From Fallopia convolvulus (lineage: Eukaryota > Streptophyta > Magnoliopsida > Caryophyllales > Polygonaceae), in NCBI GenBank assembly GCA_964016875.1, contig OZ024724.1:37719786-37783785 (forward strand): a DNA stretch of 64,000 nucleotides, in the 5' to 3' direction. The translations under genes were made by a program, and so were the position numbers. The notes beneath the pieces are model-generated. The model did no database searches, was not told where the DNA came from, and saw nothing but the letters and a program-made list of their open reading frames with translations. Of the stretch, positions 8,931-22,100 are shown piece by piece; within the stretch, counting starts at the first letter, position 1; every line of letters starts with the position of its first letter.

Positions 8931-11690
8931 CTCCACAAAAATGATTTTTTTCCATAGATGATTTTGAAAGAAACTATCAAGGAGATTAGAAAAAGTCTGA
9001 AGCCGATAGAAACAAAAATCAAAATCAAAACACCAAAGGGTCTACTTGACCTCAATTGTTCTCGAGTGATCTTAGTTCACGAGACTACCGAACAAGCTCA
9101 CACCTTCTGGTCAATGGGCGTAAAAAGCCATGAAACTGGCACAGAAAAAGTTGGGCCAGAATCGGAGAGACAACAAACGCCACCGGAACAGTACCATGCC
9201 GATCGGTGGAAGAACACCGGCCTTTCAGAGAAGACTTAATTAGGTCTAGAAACCACTTTCTAGAGAGGGTCAAATTCAAACAAATTCAAACGAGAATAAG
9301 CACAAATTATAGAGTTCTGTCTGAGATTGAGAAATTACATTCTAATGGAGTCCAAATCCAATCAAATCAAATGGAAACAAACACAAAATCAAGAGTTCTC
9401 TTTTGGATTATATACAAAAAAAGCCTTTTCAGTAGGATTGCAAGCCTTCCCGGCAAATTTCAGTGCCTTCTCGACAAGTTTCGGTGCCTTCTCGGCGGTG
9501 GGTCAAAAACCCAAATTTCTGATTTTCCTATCTATCAAAGAAATAGGCATTCAGAGATGGATTTCTTGCAATAATTCAGATATGAATGAGAGAGAGAGCC
9601 AGATCAATAGGAGAAATCTTCAAAATAATATGAGTCTAGGGTTACGAATCGGGAATTTGGGGTTACAAAGAATAGAGAACAAGAAAGGGAGCAGGGAAGG
9701 TTCAGAGAGTCGGGTTCGCCATATGCCCCAAGGTGGATATTGTACAAATCCATAATCAATCAATATGAGCAGGGCTTTGCGGTGACTGGAAAGTTAATAT
9801 GAAGTTTTCTATCATTTTTGGGTTTTGGGGGGTTTCAGAGCATTTTGGGGGTCGGGCTCATATAAACAATTGAGTTACTTTTATTTGCCAATTGATTTTA
9901 GCATGAAATTGAATTTACCATGTATATATATGGACGGATGTGTGGACTATCCATCCAGATTTTAACAAGAAAACCTGTCATAGTCTAAATTAGACAATTA
10001 TTTGTTATCCATGTTTTTATTGAACAATAATATGAACCAATTTTGTAAACTTTTCTTTTGCATGATTAAGGAGGCAGTATACTCACAAAACTCCTACTTT
10101 TCAAGTAAATACGGGTAAATAGATTTTTTTTAAAGTTTATTAATTATAGTCTCTAATCCCTGGTTTATACTTATAACATGACAAACACACACATATTTGA
10201 GATCAAATGACAAAATACGTTATTGTGTAAAATAAGAATAAATATGAAATGTTGGATTCTGGGAGTCAATGGTTTAGATAGGGTATTTTATTAGTGGAGT
10301 TTTTTAAACTAGAGGAGTAATTTCGCCATTTCTGCCTAAAATTGAAGTCCTCGTTCCCTCTTCTTATTCCTTGGAGATTTTTCAATTCTTCCTTCCATTG
10401 TTGAATTTCGATTTTCTTATTCTTCCTCCTTCATTTGCATGTTTTAATTGGATTTAGTAGTTACTTTCGACCTGATTTGAGTTGCTTCGAGGTATATTTT
10501 TGTTTTCTTAGGATTTGAATATCCAATTTAGTTTTTTTTTCAAATTTAGGGGTTTTCAATTCACTTTTCAAATCAGATCTTATTTTATCATGAATTTTAT
10601 GGATTAGAAAATGTTATTGTGTTATTTCATTGAATACCTTGGCATTCTACCAATTTTGTTCCACTATTGTTAGAATCCAATTCGATATTTAAATTTCTTG
10701 GTTTCGTATGAACCGTCACTTGTATTTCTATGAATCGTCACTTGTAATTCTACGAACCGAAAATTAAGATACGACTTTAGTTTTTTTTTTGGGGGGGGGA
10801 TTTATTACTTTATATTTGTACATGAATGTTTTTTAGTTTTTATATATGTTTTCATTTATTTGAATCTTTAATATTTTGTGATACGATGAAAAAAAGCAAA
10901 ACCTTCTTGTTCTTACTTATTTAGGTCTTTTTGGTTGAGTTTATGAGGTGCTCACAAAGTTTTGATAAATTGCTAGTTTCAATTAAAGCTATTGTAGAAT
11001 CAAACCTATGAAGGTTGTGCATGTTTAGCATTACAATTTGATTTTTTTTATTGAAAACAAAAGCTAATGGTAAATACTCATCAAATTGCACACCATGTGA
11101 TTGATAAAATACCCAAATCGTCAACTTAGAGTTTTAGATCATTTTTTTTATCAATTATTCTTATTATTCTATTTAGTTTTATTCAACATGGTTAAAATTC
11201 ATGTTTTGTCTTTAAAAAATTGCAACTTTGAACCTAGCATTTGGGCAAATTTGCAAAATTATTTATTTCCATTTTTGACACAAAAATAACAAATATTGTG
11301 AATTAAATTTCATGAACCTTTATGACAATTGTTATGAACCTAATCGTATAAAGACATGAACCACAAACTACTACATGTGAAATAAGATACAATATGCATT
11401 ATGAATTAAATTTTGGGAACCTTATAGACAAATGTTATAAACTTAACCCCATAAAGACATGAACCAATATATCAACTTTTATAAACTAAAATATATGAAT
11501 AGTTAGATAAAATATTATGAACCTATGCTTATTAAAAGATGTAGCAAAAGAACAAATGTCATGAACTAAAATAACAACTAGTATGACTTAAAACACATGA
11601 AGTACCAAATTAATTATCATGAACAGGAACTTACAAAATCATGAACCAAAATAAGAGTTATAATGCACCAAAAGATATAAATCGTATATA
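8931..11690. other. Non-coding DNA with a local tandem duplication
   Basis: Two overlapping plus-strand open stretches at 8958-9755 have no recognisable domain and biased composition, so I do not call genes. At 11300-11480 a block of about 98 bp is repeated once in tandem (GAATTAAATTT..., then ...AAAGACATGAACCA), followed by a degenerate run rich in CATGAACYAAAAT. No function suggested. Confidence 0.45.
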
Positions 11691-11695
11691 GAATT

Positions 11696-11765
11696 AGCCT
11701 ATGTGGGATTTGAACTCACATCTATATGCACATGCACATTGCTCTACCATCTGAGCTAATAGGCT
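11696..11765 (-). tRNA. tRNA-like sequence (probable tRNA pseudogene)
   Basis: The minus strand folds into a near-complete cloverleaf: perfect 7-bp acceptor stem (AGCCTAT/ATAGGCT), perfect 4-bp D stem (GCTC/GAGC) in an A-box-like TAGCTCAGATGG, and a T arm GTGAG-TTCAAAT-CCCAC with one mismatch and a B-box-like GTTCAAATC. The anticodon arm is abnormal: a 5-bp stem with one G-T pair closes a 6-nt loop (CATGTG) with no U33, and the variable loop is 4 nt. The anticodon is therefore undefined. The D arm most resembles tRNA-Ala. Internal Pol III promoter boxes remain. Confidence 0.5.
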
Positions 11766-13244
11766 ACAAATAAGTTTTTAAATCATTACCTTCCAAAATA
11801 GTTTATCTGGATAGTGCTCCTGAAGGTAGCATCTTCCAAATTTGTTCTTGCCATATGAGCAATGCCTTTTAACTCCTAATTCAAACATACTATGAAACAT
11901 GCCACATCTTCATTAGGGGATTTGAAGTTGATATACACACCTAAGGTTTTGGCCAAAATAGTGTATTAGAGCTTGGCATTCTTTCAGATCTCCAACTAGT
12001 GTTGATGTAGTGCTTGCATTTATGTAATTTATGTCTTCTTTGGATACCCCAACATCAACTAATGTCTTATTTATGCAAAGGATGACACCAACCCCTTTTT
12101 GCAAACATAATCACATATTGACTTTTTATGTTCACATATTGATTATGTATTGTCACATAATCACATATTTTTGAACAAGGTTCTTATATTTTACGAAGTC
12201 ATCTACTAGGATTCAAGCCTTTATCTGCAATTTCTTAGCCTTGATTTTAATAGTGGCCTCCCTTGCTATATAATCCTCGTTCAAAGTCTCATTGGGACCG
12301 TCACTTAGCTTCATTATTTCCTCCCTTGCTATAGTTCAAGAACTCAGTACATGTTTAAAATGGTGGATTTTATGTCAATTTATGATGTTGCACAAACACT
12401 TTTCCATGTTCATGAATTTATTATTACCTTCACATTCACATATTGAATGTGTACTTTTGTTTATTTTCTTAATAAGGTAAAGACCTTTATAAGATAATTC
12501 ATTCATGTTCGTATATATTAATTTAATGGTCACATATTAATTATGTATGTTCACATATTTTCAAACAAGGTCCTTACATTCTACGAAGTCACATACTAAC
12601 ATCCAAGCCTTAAAGTTGCAATTTTTCAGCCTCGACTTTCATTCAAGCCTTTATTTAAAAATGAATGCCTTTAATACGCTAAATCACATTTCTTGAGTAG
12701 GTTTGATTTCAATCGGGCAACCGAGAACACAATACATTGACCCACCTTAAGAAAGTTAAACTTAATATATGAAACTTAAATCTGACAACTCAATATTGAT
12801 ACCATCATTACTGTCCACACTACACCCATGAGATAATTCACCTCTTACATTAACTTAGGTTAATGAACAACCTACAATAAAGGAATAATGTGAGAATAAA
12901 CAACAAAAGCAGAATAGGTTCACAATATACTACTATAAGATTCATACAAAAATATATGAGGTTCATATAATATAAAATTAAGTTCCAATTTGACCATATA
13001 TAGTAGTAGTAGTTTCCTACTCTTGGAAGCTCGAATTAGATGAAGATTGATTGTTTTGTGACTTTGCTTCTTCAAAACTCAATGAAGACTGAAACACATT
13101 AAGAAGATTACAACGTTAAATGCTTGCAAACCATGACTATGTGCATCAAACCTGAAGTATTTCAATGCTTTATTTACAACTTTAAGAAGCTCTTGACTAT
13201 TAGGACTTTCATCAAACAATTTATGTGCATCTCATAACTCTTCC

Positions 13245-13279
<35 letters not shown>

Positions 13280-14110
13280 TAGAAACAAATTTTGAAAATG
13301 GACAATGAAAATCAATATGAAAGAACTATATACTTGAAACTTAGGATGATTCACACACAAATTGATACCAATTGGGATTTAAAAGGTGAAAACAACCCTA
13401 AACTTAAGGAAAACGAAAATCAAATTCAAAAGAGGATAAATCACATACCTGAACTTGAATCCATGGCAATAGAAGATTCGATTTTTATAAGCTCATGAAT
13501 GATGGAAGATCAAAACCCCATTGAATAGTACGATCGAACACACTTGGAAAGTTGTAATGTTGTTGTGTTGTTGTTGCGGTACTAATAAGGATATTAGAAT
13601 ATGCGAAATGACGTTTTTGTCCTTGGAACTTAAAAATTAAAAGAAAGGACTCATCCGTTACAGTCATCTATATTACTTGATCTAACAGAGCAGAATCATA
13701 TCCAGATTTTAGGATAAGCTTTATTCTCATATGATCTAATATCTTATATATCGAAAGTGTTGTAGAACTGTTTCTGAGCATTAGAATACACATTACAACA
13801 TTAAACATTACACAACATTACACATTGTCATAGAAAAACATGAAAAATACACGACATCACAAATTTCCCACCCTAAATTTTCTCATCTTTTCTTTTGTTA
13901 TTGGATTACGTTGCAGTCAAAACGCAAAAGCAGCAGTTAATACAGTTGCAGCTTCTAGCTCTAACAGAGTTTGATTTCCTTACTTGATAAACATGATCAA
14001 TTAAAACATTATACAACACACACACACGTACATTAATTAATTAATTAATTAGTACAAGAATTACAACTTACAATCCAACAGCACTCCCACAATTCATTCT
14101 CTCATATATA
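11766..14110. other. AT-rich intergenic DNA with a diverged direct repeat and a TA microsatellite
   Basis: An approximately 100-bp segment (about 12165-12265) recurs at about 12550-12650 (shared blocks GAACAAGGTTCTTA, TACGAAGTCA, TTCAAGCCTT). A pure (TA)n run of about 30 bp lies at 13248-13278. The minus strand at 13150-13250 reads like a short coding exon but cannot be assigned. A TTAATTAA-rich run at 14031-14051 precedes the ZIP 3' end. Confidence 0.5.
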
Positions 14111-15621
14111 TCAAGACCATATGGCGAGAGAAGACATCAAAGCCGCCCCCAAGAAGAGGGCCAAGTAGGAAACAATCTGCAACCTGAAATTGGACCTCAT
14201 TTTCTTGCTCATGAAGTCGGCGGCTATCAAATCCACAAGGGACATGTAGATGAGGATTCCGGCGGAGATGGAGTCCAAGACTCCCTCCACGATGAGCGCC
14301 CCCGAGCTGTCCGCGTTGTAGAAGGAGGCAAGGCCGATGCCAGCCGCGATCCCCGAGGGGGTCGTGACGGCGAAGAAGCAGGCCATCAGGATCGTCTTTA
14401 GGCTCTTGAACTTGGCCTCGGAGATGCAGCCTCCGAGGGCAAACCCCTCGAAGAACTGGTGGAACGAGAGGGCCGCCACCAGGGGCCGTATCGTGCAAGG
14501 GCTGTGGGAGACGCCGATGGAGAGCCCGATGATTACCGAGTGCGACACGATCCCCAGCTCAAGGACCTGTATGTACACATTAATTATTTTGGTATTTAAT
14601 GTACATATTTATTCTAATAATTATGAATAGGTTGTTATTAGTGGTTTCCAATAATGTAAAAAAAGTGAAGTTATAAATAAGCCTATAACTAATAGTATTT
14701 TTAATAGCTTTGTTAATAAGTGTGCAAATAGGATAAAAAGACGAGGTGACTCACCTGAGAAACAACGGCATGGCGACCATGTCCGTCGTCATCATCTCCA
14801 TCCTTGTCCTCATCGCCGCCAACATGAACAACAACGCCATGGCTATGTCCATGGCCATGCTCATCATACGCTCCCACAATCCCTTCCGAACCCTCCTCCT
14901 TGGCCTTGTCCCGGGCCCTCCTTGCCTTGCTCTCGTAAACCTGAGTCCCCACGAAATCCGCCATCATGGTGACCAGAGCCGCGCACATGGCAATGAACCC
15001 GGAGAACGGGAAGTCGGACCACGGGTCCGTGGCCAGGCACGAGCTCGTCAGGTTCTCGGAGCCGTCCGGGAGCATGTGGACGAACCCCGTGGCCAGGATG
15101 ACCCCGGCCGCGAACGCCTTGGCCGCCGTAAAGAGGTCGCTGTCGTGGCTGAGGAATCCTCCGCCCCCGCGCCGGCCCCTTCCGATTAGCGGGAGGCACA
15201 CTCCGGTGACTCCCGCCACTAGGATGGAGCCGATGGCGATCAGCTTCAGCTTCAGCGCCTCTGCGTCGTCCCGACACGTGTCCGAGTCGCTCGAGCTGCA
15301 GCTCGAGTTTAGCATCGCTCCAGAGGCTCCTAGCAATACCGTCTCTAATAAAATGTGGATATATATTATATCATTATTAAGTTTTAGTCATAGATAAACT
15401 TAGAAATTAAATTAATTGAGGAGAAAGATGGCGCACCCGGGATCTTGTTGAGCGTTTGTTTGATAGTGTGGAAGCTCAGCACCAGCGGCGAGAAATCCTG
15501 TAAAACATCAATTAACAGAAGCAATTCGGTACACAGCACATATAAAATGAAACAGCTAGCTTAATTTGATTGAGGGAAAGAAAAGATTAAGAGAGAAGCC
15601 GGGGACCTGGAAGAGTGACAT
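14111..15621 (-). CDS. ZIP-family zinc/iron-type divalent metal transporter
   Basis: Four exons, all with GT...AG junctions: 15607-15621, 15437-15497, 14755-15344 and 14111-14566. They sum to 1122 nt, exactly 374 codons (373 aa). The plant ZIP architecture is clear: TM1 near residues 60-80, TM2 with KAFAAGVILATGFVHMLPDG, and TM3 ending VDFVGTQ-like (ADFVGTQVYESKARR). A cytosolic His/Asp-rich loop (EHGHGHSHG, then GDDDDGHGRH) spans about 185-218. TM4 has the metal-site His (VLELGIVSHSVIIG, H231) and TM5 has HQFFEG (H258, E262). Such proteins import Zn2+, Fe2+ or Mn2+ across the plasma or vacuolar membrane. The IPET junction motif near residue 25 and overall pattern are closest to plant ZIP4/IRT3-type members, by recollection. 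The 5-residue first exon (MSLFQ) is the weakest part; no obvious signal peptide. Confidence 0.88.
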
Positions 15622-16600
15622 GGAGACGATGATAGTGGAATGAATGAATATAGGAGGCTAGGATAAATGAGATAACGGAATCGAGTATTATGCCCTGTTT
15701 AGAATTCGATTTTCCGATTGAATTGGAAAGAAATGAAGAGTATTATTGTGGGTGGGTTTGTAAGGATGTCGACATATATAGTTGACGCCATGAATGAGTA
15801 TGAGTTGCGAAGAGAGGCTCGATCAAACCCCACGACTTTGAAGTTTGTATATAATAATGTAGGTTCCCTCCGGCGTGGCTTTTCCACGCCCGCCCGACTT
15901 TTGCTGTAATATTATTATTCTCACCAAGTCGATCACCACTTCCACTCACGGAAATTAAATTAGTACGGAAAGAAAGTGTATGTACTCATCGATTTATGCT
16001 TTTATGGATTTACCTGCAAATTTCAACTTTGTTGAGTTTAATTCTAGAAAAGTTGGAAAACAAATTTACGGGCTGAGTTGAAAAATTCTTGACTGTTAAA
16101 TAAAAAATTGACTATTTAGATTAGATTCTATTTTCTTATATTAGTTATGGTACCTTTTTATTTATTTTACTTAGAATTTACTAATTTATTATAAGGTAGA
16201 GTCTTTGATTTGCCAAAGAGATGGCTTGTTGAACAAGATAAATAAAAGATAAAAGGTGACGCCTCGCCAATTCATGTAAGGAGGAGAAACTCGACTCTAA
16301 CTTGAACTTGGAAAATTTTATTGAACAAGAGAAACAAGAGTACAAGAGGTGTCCATACATAGAGAACTAGTTCTAAATTATTGAAAAATAGAAACTTAAG
16401 CTAAAAGATAGAAAGTATCTATAAACCTACATACCTTTAGGCTAAGGCAAGTGACACATCTTTGTCTTTCACCTAAAACCATAAAACATATCAAAAGCAA
16501 CTAAAAGATAGGATTTTTGGTTAGTTAATCTAACATAGATAGACCTTCCAAAAATAGGTAACAACCTCTAACAAACTCAACTAACTCCCTAAAAGATAGG
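15622..16600. other. ZIP upstream region and AT-rich spacer
   Basis: Contains the likely ZIP 5' untranslated and promoter sequence on the minus strand, with no clear TATA box assigned. 16200-16600 has mild similarity in style to LTR sequence and may be the decayed 3' end of the gypsy element described next, but no paired LTR was found. Confidence 0.35.
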
Positions 16601-16988
16601 AAATAGGCTAAGCTTGGCAAAGGGGCAAGGGGACGTGCGTCGAGTGCCTTGGACAGCAATCTCATGGGCTTTTCTTGAGCACCAAGGTGCCGAGGTCGGT
16701 GGGGAGTAGGCGCATCGCTCCCCTCGCGTGCTTCAAGACACGAGAGTGTCGGAACCGGCCAGTGATGTCACGTAGCTTGCGTGCAAAGGTTCCGAAACAA
16801 GGTCGGCGTCGGGGGAGAAGCTTGCGACGCACGGGTCATGCGAGAAAAGAGGCACATTGAGGCTTGTGGTGCAAGGAACCTCGAGTGGAAAGGGAGGATC
16901 GTTGGGAAGTATCGAGGCAACGAGGGGCATGTCTGGCGCAACCATAACGAGGACATGAGCTTTGGCGATGGCGTCTAATGGGTCTTGG

Positions 16989-17440
16989 CTAGCGAAGCTC
17001 TGGGCCCACAATTGATTGTGTAGCCTTGGCTATAGATTTGGCTCGGGCTCGTGTCAAAGGTCCATTGGATCGGACACTCATGGCTTGTTCCTCGTCTTGA
17101 ATTGTCATGGTTGGAGGCTTGGTCACATCACCCTCCTTCCCTTGAGTGTAAAACGTCCATGTTTCATCGTCATCGAATTCGGGCTCCACATATGGCATCA
17201 GATCGACGACATTAAAGGTAGGATGTACACCATAGTCATCGGGGTGCTCGAGCTTATAAGCATTGTCATTAATCTTCTCGATGTCTCGAAATGGTCCATC
17301 ACCCCTTGGAGACATATTAGTCTTGCGCTTGGAAGGGAACGTCTCCTTGCGTAAATGAACCTAAACAAGGTCTCCTTGGGCAAAGACAACCCAGAGCCAG
17401 GCAGGGTTATGTTGTGTGGCATATTAGTGGGCACACCTCT
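16989..17440 (-). pseudogene. Ty3/gypsy polyprotein fragment: integrase C-terminal region
   Basis: The minus strand reads GDLV-VHLRKETFPSKRK in one frame, with a stop where Trp is expected, followed by MSPRGDGPFRDIEKINDNAY, KLEHPDDYGVHPTFNVVDL and a charged tail. This is the characteristic C-terminal end of plant Ty3/gypsy integrases. Upstream sequence to 17476 has further stops. The catalytic integrase core is missing: the next element-derived sequence upstream is RNase H beyond 20505. The two were presumably one minus-strand element, with an internal deletion and later insertion. Confidence 0.8.
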
Positions 17441-17476
17441 CCAATTGGGTGCGTGTGCAGTGGTGTAGCTCCAAGA

Positions 17477-20400
17477 TGTGATCGGGAGAAAATATAATAA
17501 AGTAATTATCTTTGCATGTTATATACATATTTTAATGAGTTATACTCTAGGGCACTAAGTAAAAATCATATGATATAAAAAAATGTATGTTGTTGGGAGA
17601 AAATATAATAAAGTACTTATCTTTGCATATTAGTAAATTATATCTTGTGTCATGAATTTGATATAAATAAAATAATTCTTTATTGTCAATATTATATACT
17701 TATATTAATGAGTTTTATGATAAGAACACTAGTTAAAGGTATTATGATATAAAAAACACTTGTTATTGGAAAAAGATATATTAAGAAGATAATCTAGAAT
17801 AATAAGAAAATATTATTAAAATAATAACAGATGGGAAATTATATTACTAAAGTTATTTTAGTGCATGTTTCTATTTTATAAACTTGGAAATAATATGGAT
17901 AAGATATACTTATCAAAATATAAATTTATATGATTAAGTTGAAGACTAAAAAAGATATATTAAAATGGTTTGCATGTGTTTTCATATAAAGAAATAAAAT
18001 ATGGATAGACATGGAAATTTTTTTAAACTAAATTATAAGATTACAATATGAGAATTACATACATGAAAAGTATAATATAAATAATAAGTATACTCTTTTG
18101 GAAGTTATTATATAAATAAAAGGGTCTAAGTTGTTAGGAAAGATGAATCAATTTTATTAACTTCCTTGTACATAAATATAACTAATGTCATGCATGTGTA
18201 TTTTTATAAAATAAATCTCTATAGATATGGATATCCTTTTTAATAAAATAATGGAGCTTATCATCTTTATATTTATATACACATGGATACTAAGATATAT
18301 TTCCAAGTATATTAAACTTAAAGTTATTGTGAGGTAATTGACCTAAGATGATAAGAAAAGATATACTAAAGATATTTTTATTACTAACTTAGTTTTATAA
18401 AATAATATTCTAAGACATGTGAAAATAATTTAAATAGATAATAAAAGCATAATTTCAAGTCTCTTACCTAGAAAGTTACTATGGCAAGTTTAGTAGAGAT
18501 TTCTACTTAAGGAAAGTTCTAGAAAAAGCCAATTACATTATAATTATATTTATAAAATATGGCATGTCTTTTATGAAGAAAATAACAAGAAAGATATTAG
18601 AAGAAAATATATGATAAGACTTAAAAAGATATTATTTGATAGGGTAGTTAATAAAATAATAATAAGAGAAATAAAAGATATTTAATGACAAGGGTATTCT
18701 AGACTTTTTACATCCTAAAAAGGGTTTTATAAAAAAAATATTTCCTATAATTATGAAAAGTACATCTTAATAACTTTTATAAAGATATTTCCTTGCTTAG
18801 CTATAATGTTAGAATAATAAGTTAAGCTAAAAGGAATATTTTAATAATACAAATAATATTAGAACTTGAACATCAAAATATTATAGTAAACAAATTAAAA
18901 TAAGGATGTTAAAATGGATGAAAGGATATTACAAATATAAAATAATAATAGAAAATATTATTATTTTATTCATCTCCACCTAAATTATTATTACAATAAT
19001 TTAGAAGTTATTTCTCTTATAATAAAGGATATAAGAGATTTCCAGACTTTAAAAGAATTTAAAGAAAATTCTTATTAAAGCTCGTTCGTATATTCCATGT
19101 CGATAGGTCGAGCTCCCGTTTCGTTTAAGGACAACGTTTCTGTTCACTCATTAGTACAAAACCGTACAAGCTAAGACAAGTGGAATGTCTCCTTGTAGCC
19201 TTAATAAATTCGTTTCGTGAAATTTCTCGATGTTGGGAACAACTTGTTTGCTAATAATAAACGAACCTAGGAATATCGATTGCTAGAAATAATGACCCCG
19301 TTGTTATCGTTGTTCCGTTATTTAAATATTTGATATAACTATTATGATAGTCTTGTTTGTGACCTTGATTGTCTCGGTTTAGATGAAATAGTGAGGGGTG
19401 CGGGCCTAACCCGACACCTCTATATAACCAACTAAAGTGGTATCGCCACCATGCCTAAATTACGACTTGTCGATCATGATCCATGTCCGCTCCACATCGG
19501 AGGGACGTATGCACCCTAGCTAAGTGCCAGAATCTTGTTCTTGTGGGTGGTCTGGGCCTGTACAAGGCCCCTACGCTCTTAAAACATGTTAACATAAGTG
19601 AAAGTTTTCATCACAATATAAGATAAGTTCCCAAGATACTTAAAAGAAATCAAAACCAGACCGATCTCAAATGATCGATCCGACTCTCGGTTCGCAAGGG
19701 CGCGAGAGGTTTTCAAAAACTTGTATGAACTAATAACGTTCCCAACATACTTTCTACTCTAAAAGAAGTCTACAATCTCGTAGTTCTTCTCTCGATTAGC
19801 GAGTTATCTCCTCTCGAGATACACTCTTCTCCGTCCCGCTAAGCCCCACTTAAAGACCTATACCTTAAAAGCACATCCCGATAATATCTCTATCGAATGT
19901 TATAAATTACCATAATACCCTTGAGAATTTCCATTCTCACTTGCTTATTCTCCTTAGACTAATTCCCCTACTTCCGCATTTTTGCCTACTATTTCTGGCC
20001 CTTCGCGACAAATGCCAGACTGTAGGAATGTACACCGAAGTAAGTGAAGACAAAGTCAAGAAGGTTCAAGAAGTGTTAGGCGAGAATCGAATGTCAAGGC
20101 AAGACGACGTTGAAGGAAGGAAGGAATTCTCATAAGAGCGAGGCATTCCGAAGATAGTGCGCACTAGCTCTTCCATTTTTAAAACCAAGCAAATCATCAT
20201 CACATGAGTTGCCTTGGGAAAACATACTTGTATTTTTGTTACGTCTTTTCAACCCTTTCTAAATGGGCTTTACTTTCCGCTGCCACATTAATTTTAAAAC
20301 GACTCTCAATGTAATGAATGATAGTTCTTATCAATAAATAAAATTCCGCTTTTGTCTAATTTCATCTTTGATTACATTTAATTAAATGTCAAATTCCGCA

Positions 20401-20504
20401 TTTTATAAGTTTCAATATCATTATAAAGCCTTGGGTGACTTTGGACGGTAAAGTTCGAGGTCACTGGCGGTAATACCCAATGTTGCAAAAATAGGGGTGT
20501 TACA
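17477..20504 (-). repeat. Probable solo LTR, about 3 kb
   Basis: Read on the minus strand it starts TGTAACACCCCTATTTTTGC, a start common in long-LTR plant gypsy elements, and ends CTCCCGATCACA. It lies between RNase H and integrase remnants of a gypsy element, so it is a nested insertion. The half toward 17.5-19.1 kb is extremely AT-rich, with an internal duplication of GGGAGAAAATATAATAAAG (17485 and 17597). The half toward 20.5 kb is less AT-rich. The target duplication is unclear: CAAGA occurs at 17472-17476 and again at 20503-20507, overlapping the terminal CA, so exact ends are uncertain. Confidence 0.6.
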
Positions 20505-22100
20505 AGAGCTCCTTGTCATATGCTAGATAGTTTAATTGGTCTTCGAATAGCTTCTCATTAAATTAGGCAATGGGCCTCTTTTCTTGGTGCAACACGCCTC
20601 CTATGCCAATGTTAGAGGCATCACATTCAATCTAAAATGTCTTGGAGAAGTCCAGGAGCTGAAAGAGAGGAGCATTACACAAGGCTTCCTTTAGAGCAAG
20701 GAATGCAGCCTCATGATGTTGGTTCCATTTGAACTCAGCCTTTTTCTTAGTCAAATTGTGTAAGGGAGCAGCAATAGCAGAAACGTTTCTCACAAATCTT
20801 CTATAAAAACCAGCAAGTCCAAGGAAAGATCTAACTTCAGTGGTTGATTTTGGAGGTTTCCACTCTTTAATAGCTTGGAATTTGCTCTCATCAACACTCA
20901 AGCCATCTTTAGACACCACATAGCCAAAAAAGATGGTGGAAGGTGAGCAAAAGGTACACTTAGCCAAGTTGCCGAAAAGGGACTCCCTCCTTAGGCATGT
21001 CAAGACTTGGCGAAGGTTCTCAACATGGTCTTTGAGGCTGCGGAAATAGACTAAGGCTCCGTTCGGCAATGGATAGTTTATGTAGTTGATTTGAGTTTAT
21101 TGAGTTGATGGAGTTGATAGTAGTTGATATTTTGAAAAAAAAATAAGCATGGGGAGGTACATTATCTAGTTGATGTAGTTGATTTGGGGGTAGTTGAATT
21201 TTTTTTGATATTGCCGAACGGAGCCTAATATGTCATCAAATTACACAGCAAAAGTGGATGGCGCATTGGTGAGCCCGAATGTCATGACAAGCCACTTGTA
21301 GAACCCATACTTGTTCTTAAAAGCGGTCTTCCATTCATCTCCTTCTTTCATTCTTATTTGATAGTAACCACTTATCAAGTCAATTTTGGAGAAGATAGTA
21401 GCGCCATGTAGCTCATCTAGCATCTTATCGAGGCATGGGATTGGATGCCTATATTTGATTGTGATTGATTAATGGCTCGAGAATCCACACACATCCTCCA
21501 CGGTCCATCTTTCTTGGGGACAATTAACCAGTACGGTGCAAGGGATAAGAGACTCAAGCATGTAGCCTCGGTCTAGGAGCTCTCAAACTTGTCTTTGAAG
21601 CTCCTTTGTTTCTTCGGGTCCCACCTTGTATGCAGCCCGGTTAGGCAAAGAGGCACCGGGAACCAAGTCAATTTGGTTCTCAATACCCCTTAGCGAAGGT
21701 AGACTAGGTGGGAGCTCATCCGGAAAGACATTTGAGAACTCTCCAAGCAAGGAGGCGACATCGGCGGGCAAGTGCGCAATGTTGGCATCGACTTCGACCA
21801 CAAGCGTTGACACCAATAGGAAGAATGGTTCCTTACCTTGGCATGGGGTTGTAAGGTCACTAGGATGATCAAGTAAGACACGGTGCTCGACCTTGCCTTA
21901 CAAAGGACTCGGCGTCGCCGGCAGTTGGGGTGCGCACGAGCCGGTCTCGCGATGTGAGCGGCGCTGGTCTTGGCAATCGGCACTCGGGAACTCCTCAATT
22001 GATTCAGCGGCATTCCCAATTTTGGAAGCCTTTTTAGGATGTGATATAGGTGTGGACAAGTGACGCTATTGGATTTGGTCTTTGGCCCAGTCTTGGCCGA
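20505..22100 (-). pseudogene. Ty3/gypsy reverse transcriptase and RNase H, broken
   Basis: Minus-strand segments, from high to low coordinate: a pre-RT region (21583-21816, FSNVFPDELPPSLPSLRGIE); RT fingers/palm (about 21241-21560, FSKIDLISGYYQIRMKEGDE and AFKNKYGFYKWLVMTFGLTN); the YxDD box as FDDI next to the MITE junction at 21226; the RT thumb and RNase H start (20632-21054, GYVVSKDGLSVDESK, KSTTEVRSFLGLAGFYRRFV); and RNase H to DKEL at 20505. Stops, frame changes and a deletion of about 15 residues before the FDDI box show that it is dead. Integrase should follow but is replaced by the LTR at 17477-20504. Confidence 0.85.
21055..21225. mobile_element. Tourist-like MITE (PIF/Harbinger) inside the RT
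   Basis: 171 bp with perfect 16-bp terminal inverted repeats GGCTCCGTTCGGCAAT, flanked by the 3-bp target duplication TAA (21052-21054 and 21226-21228). The interior repeats GTAGTTGAT several times. It splits the gypsy RT immediately after the catalytic FDDI box. Confidence 0.9.

Noticed and set aside
8958..9755. Two overlapping plus-strand ORFs (93 and 142 codons)
   Set aside because: No recognisable domain, biased composition, no promoter or splice context; kept as non-coding.
14094..15397. Long open frames on the plus strand and other minus frames over the ZIP gene
   Set aside because: GC-rich coding shadow; only the spliced minus-strand frame has ZIP motifs and correct splice sites.
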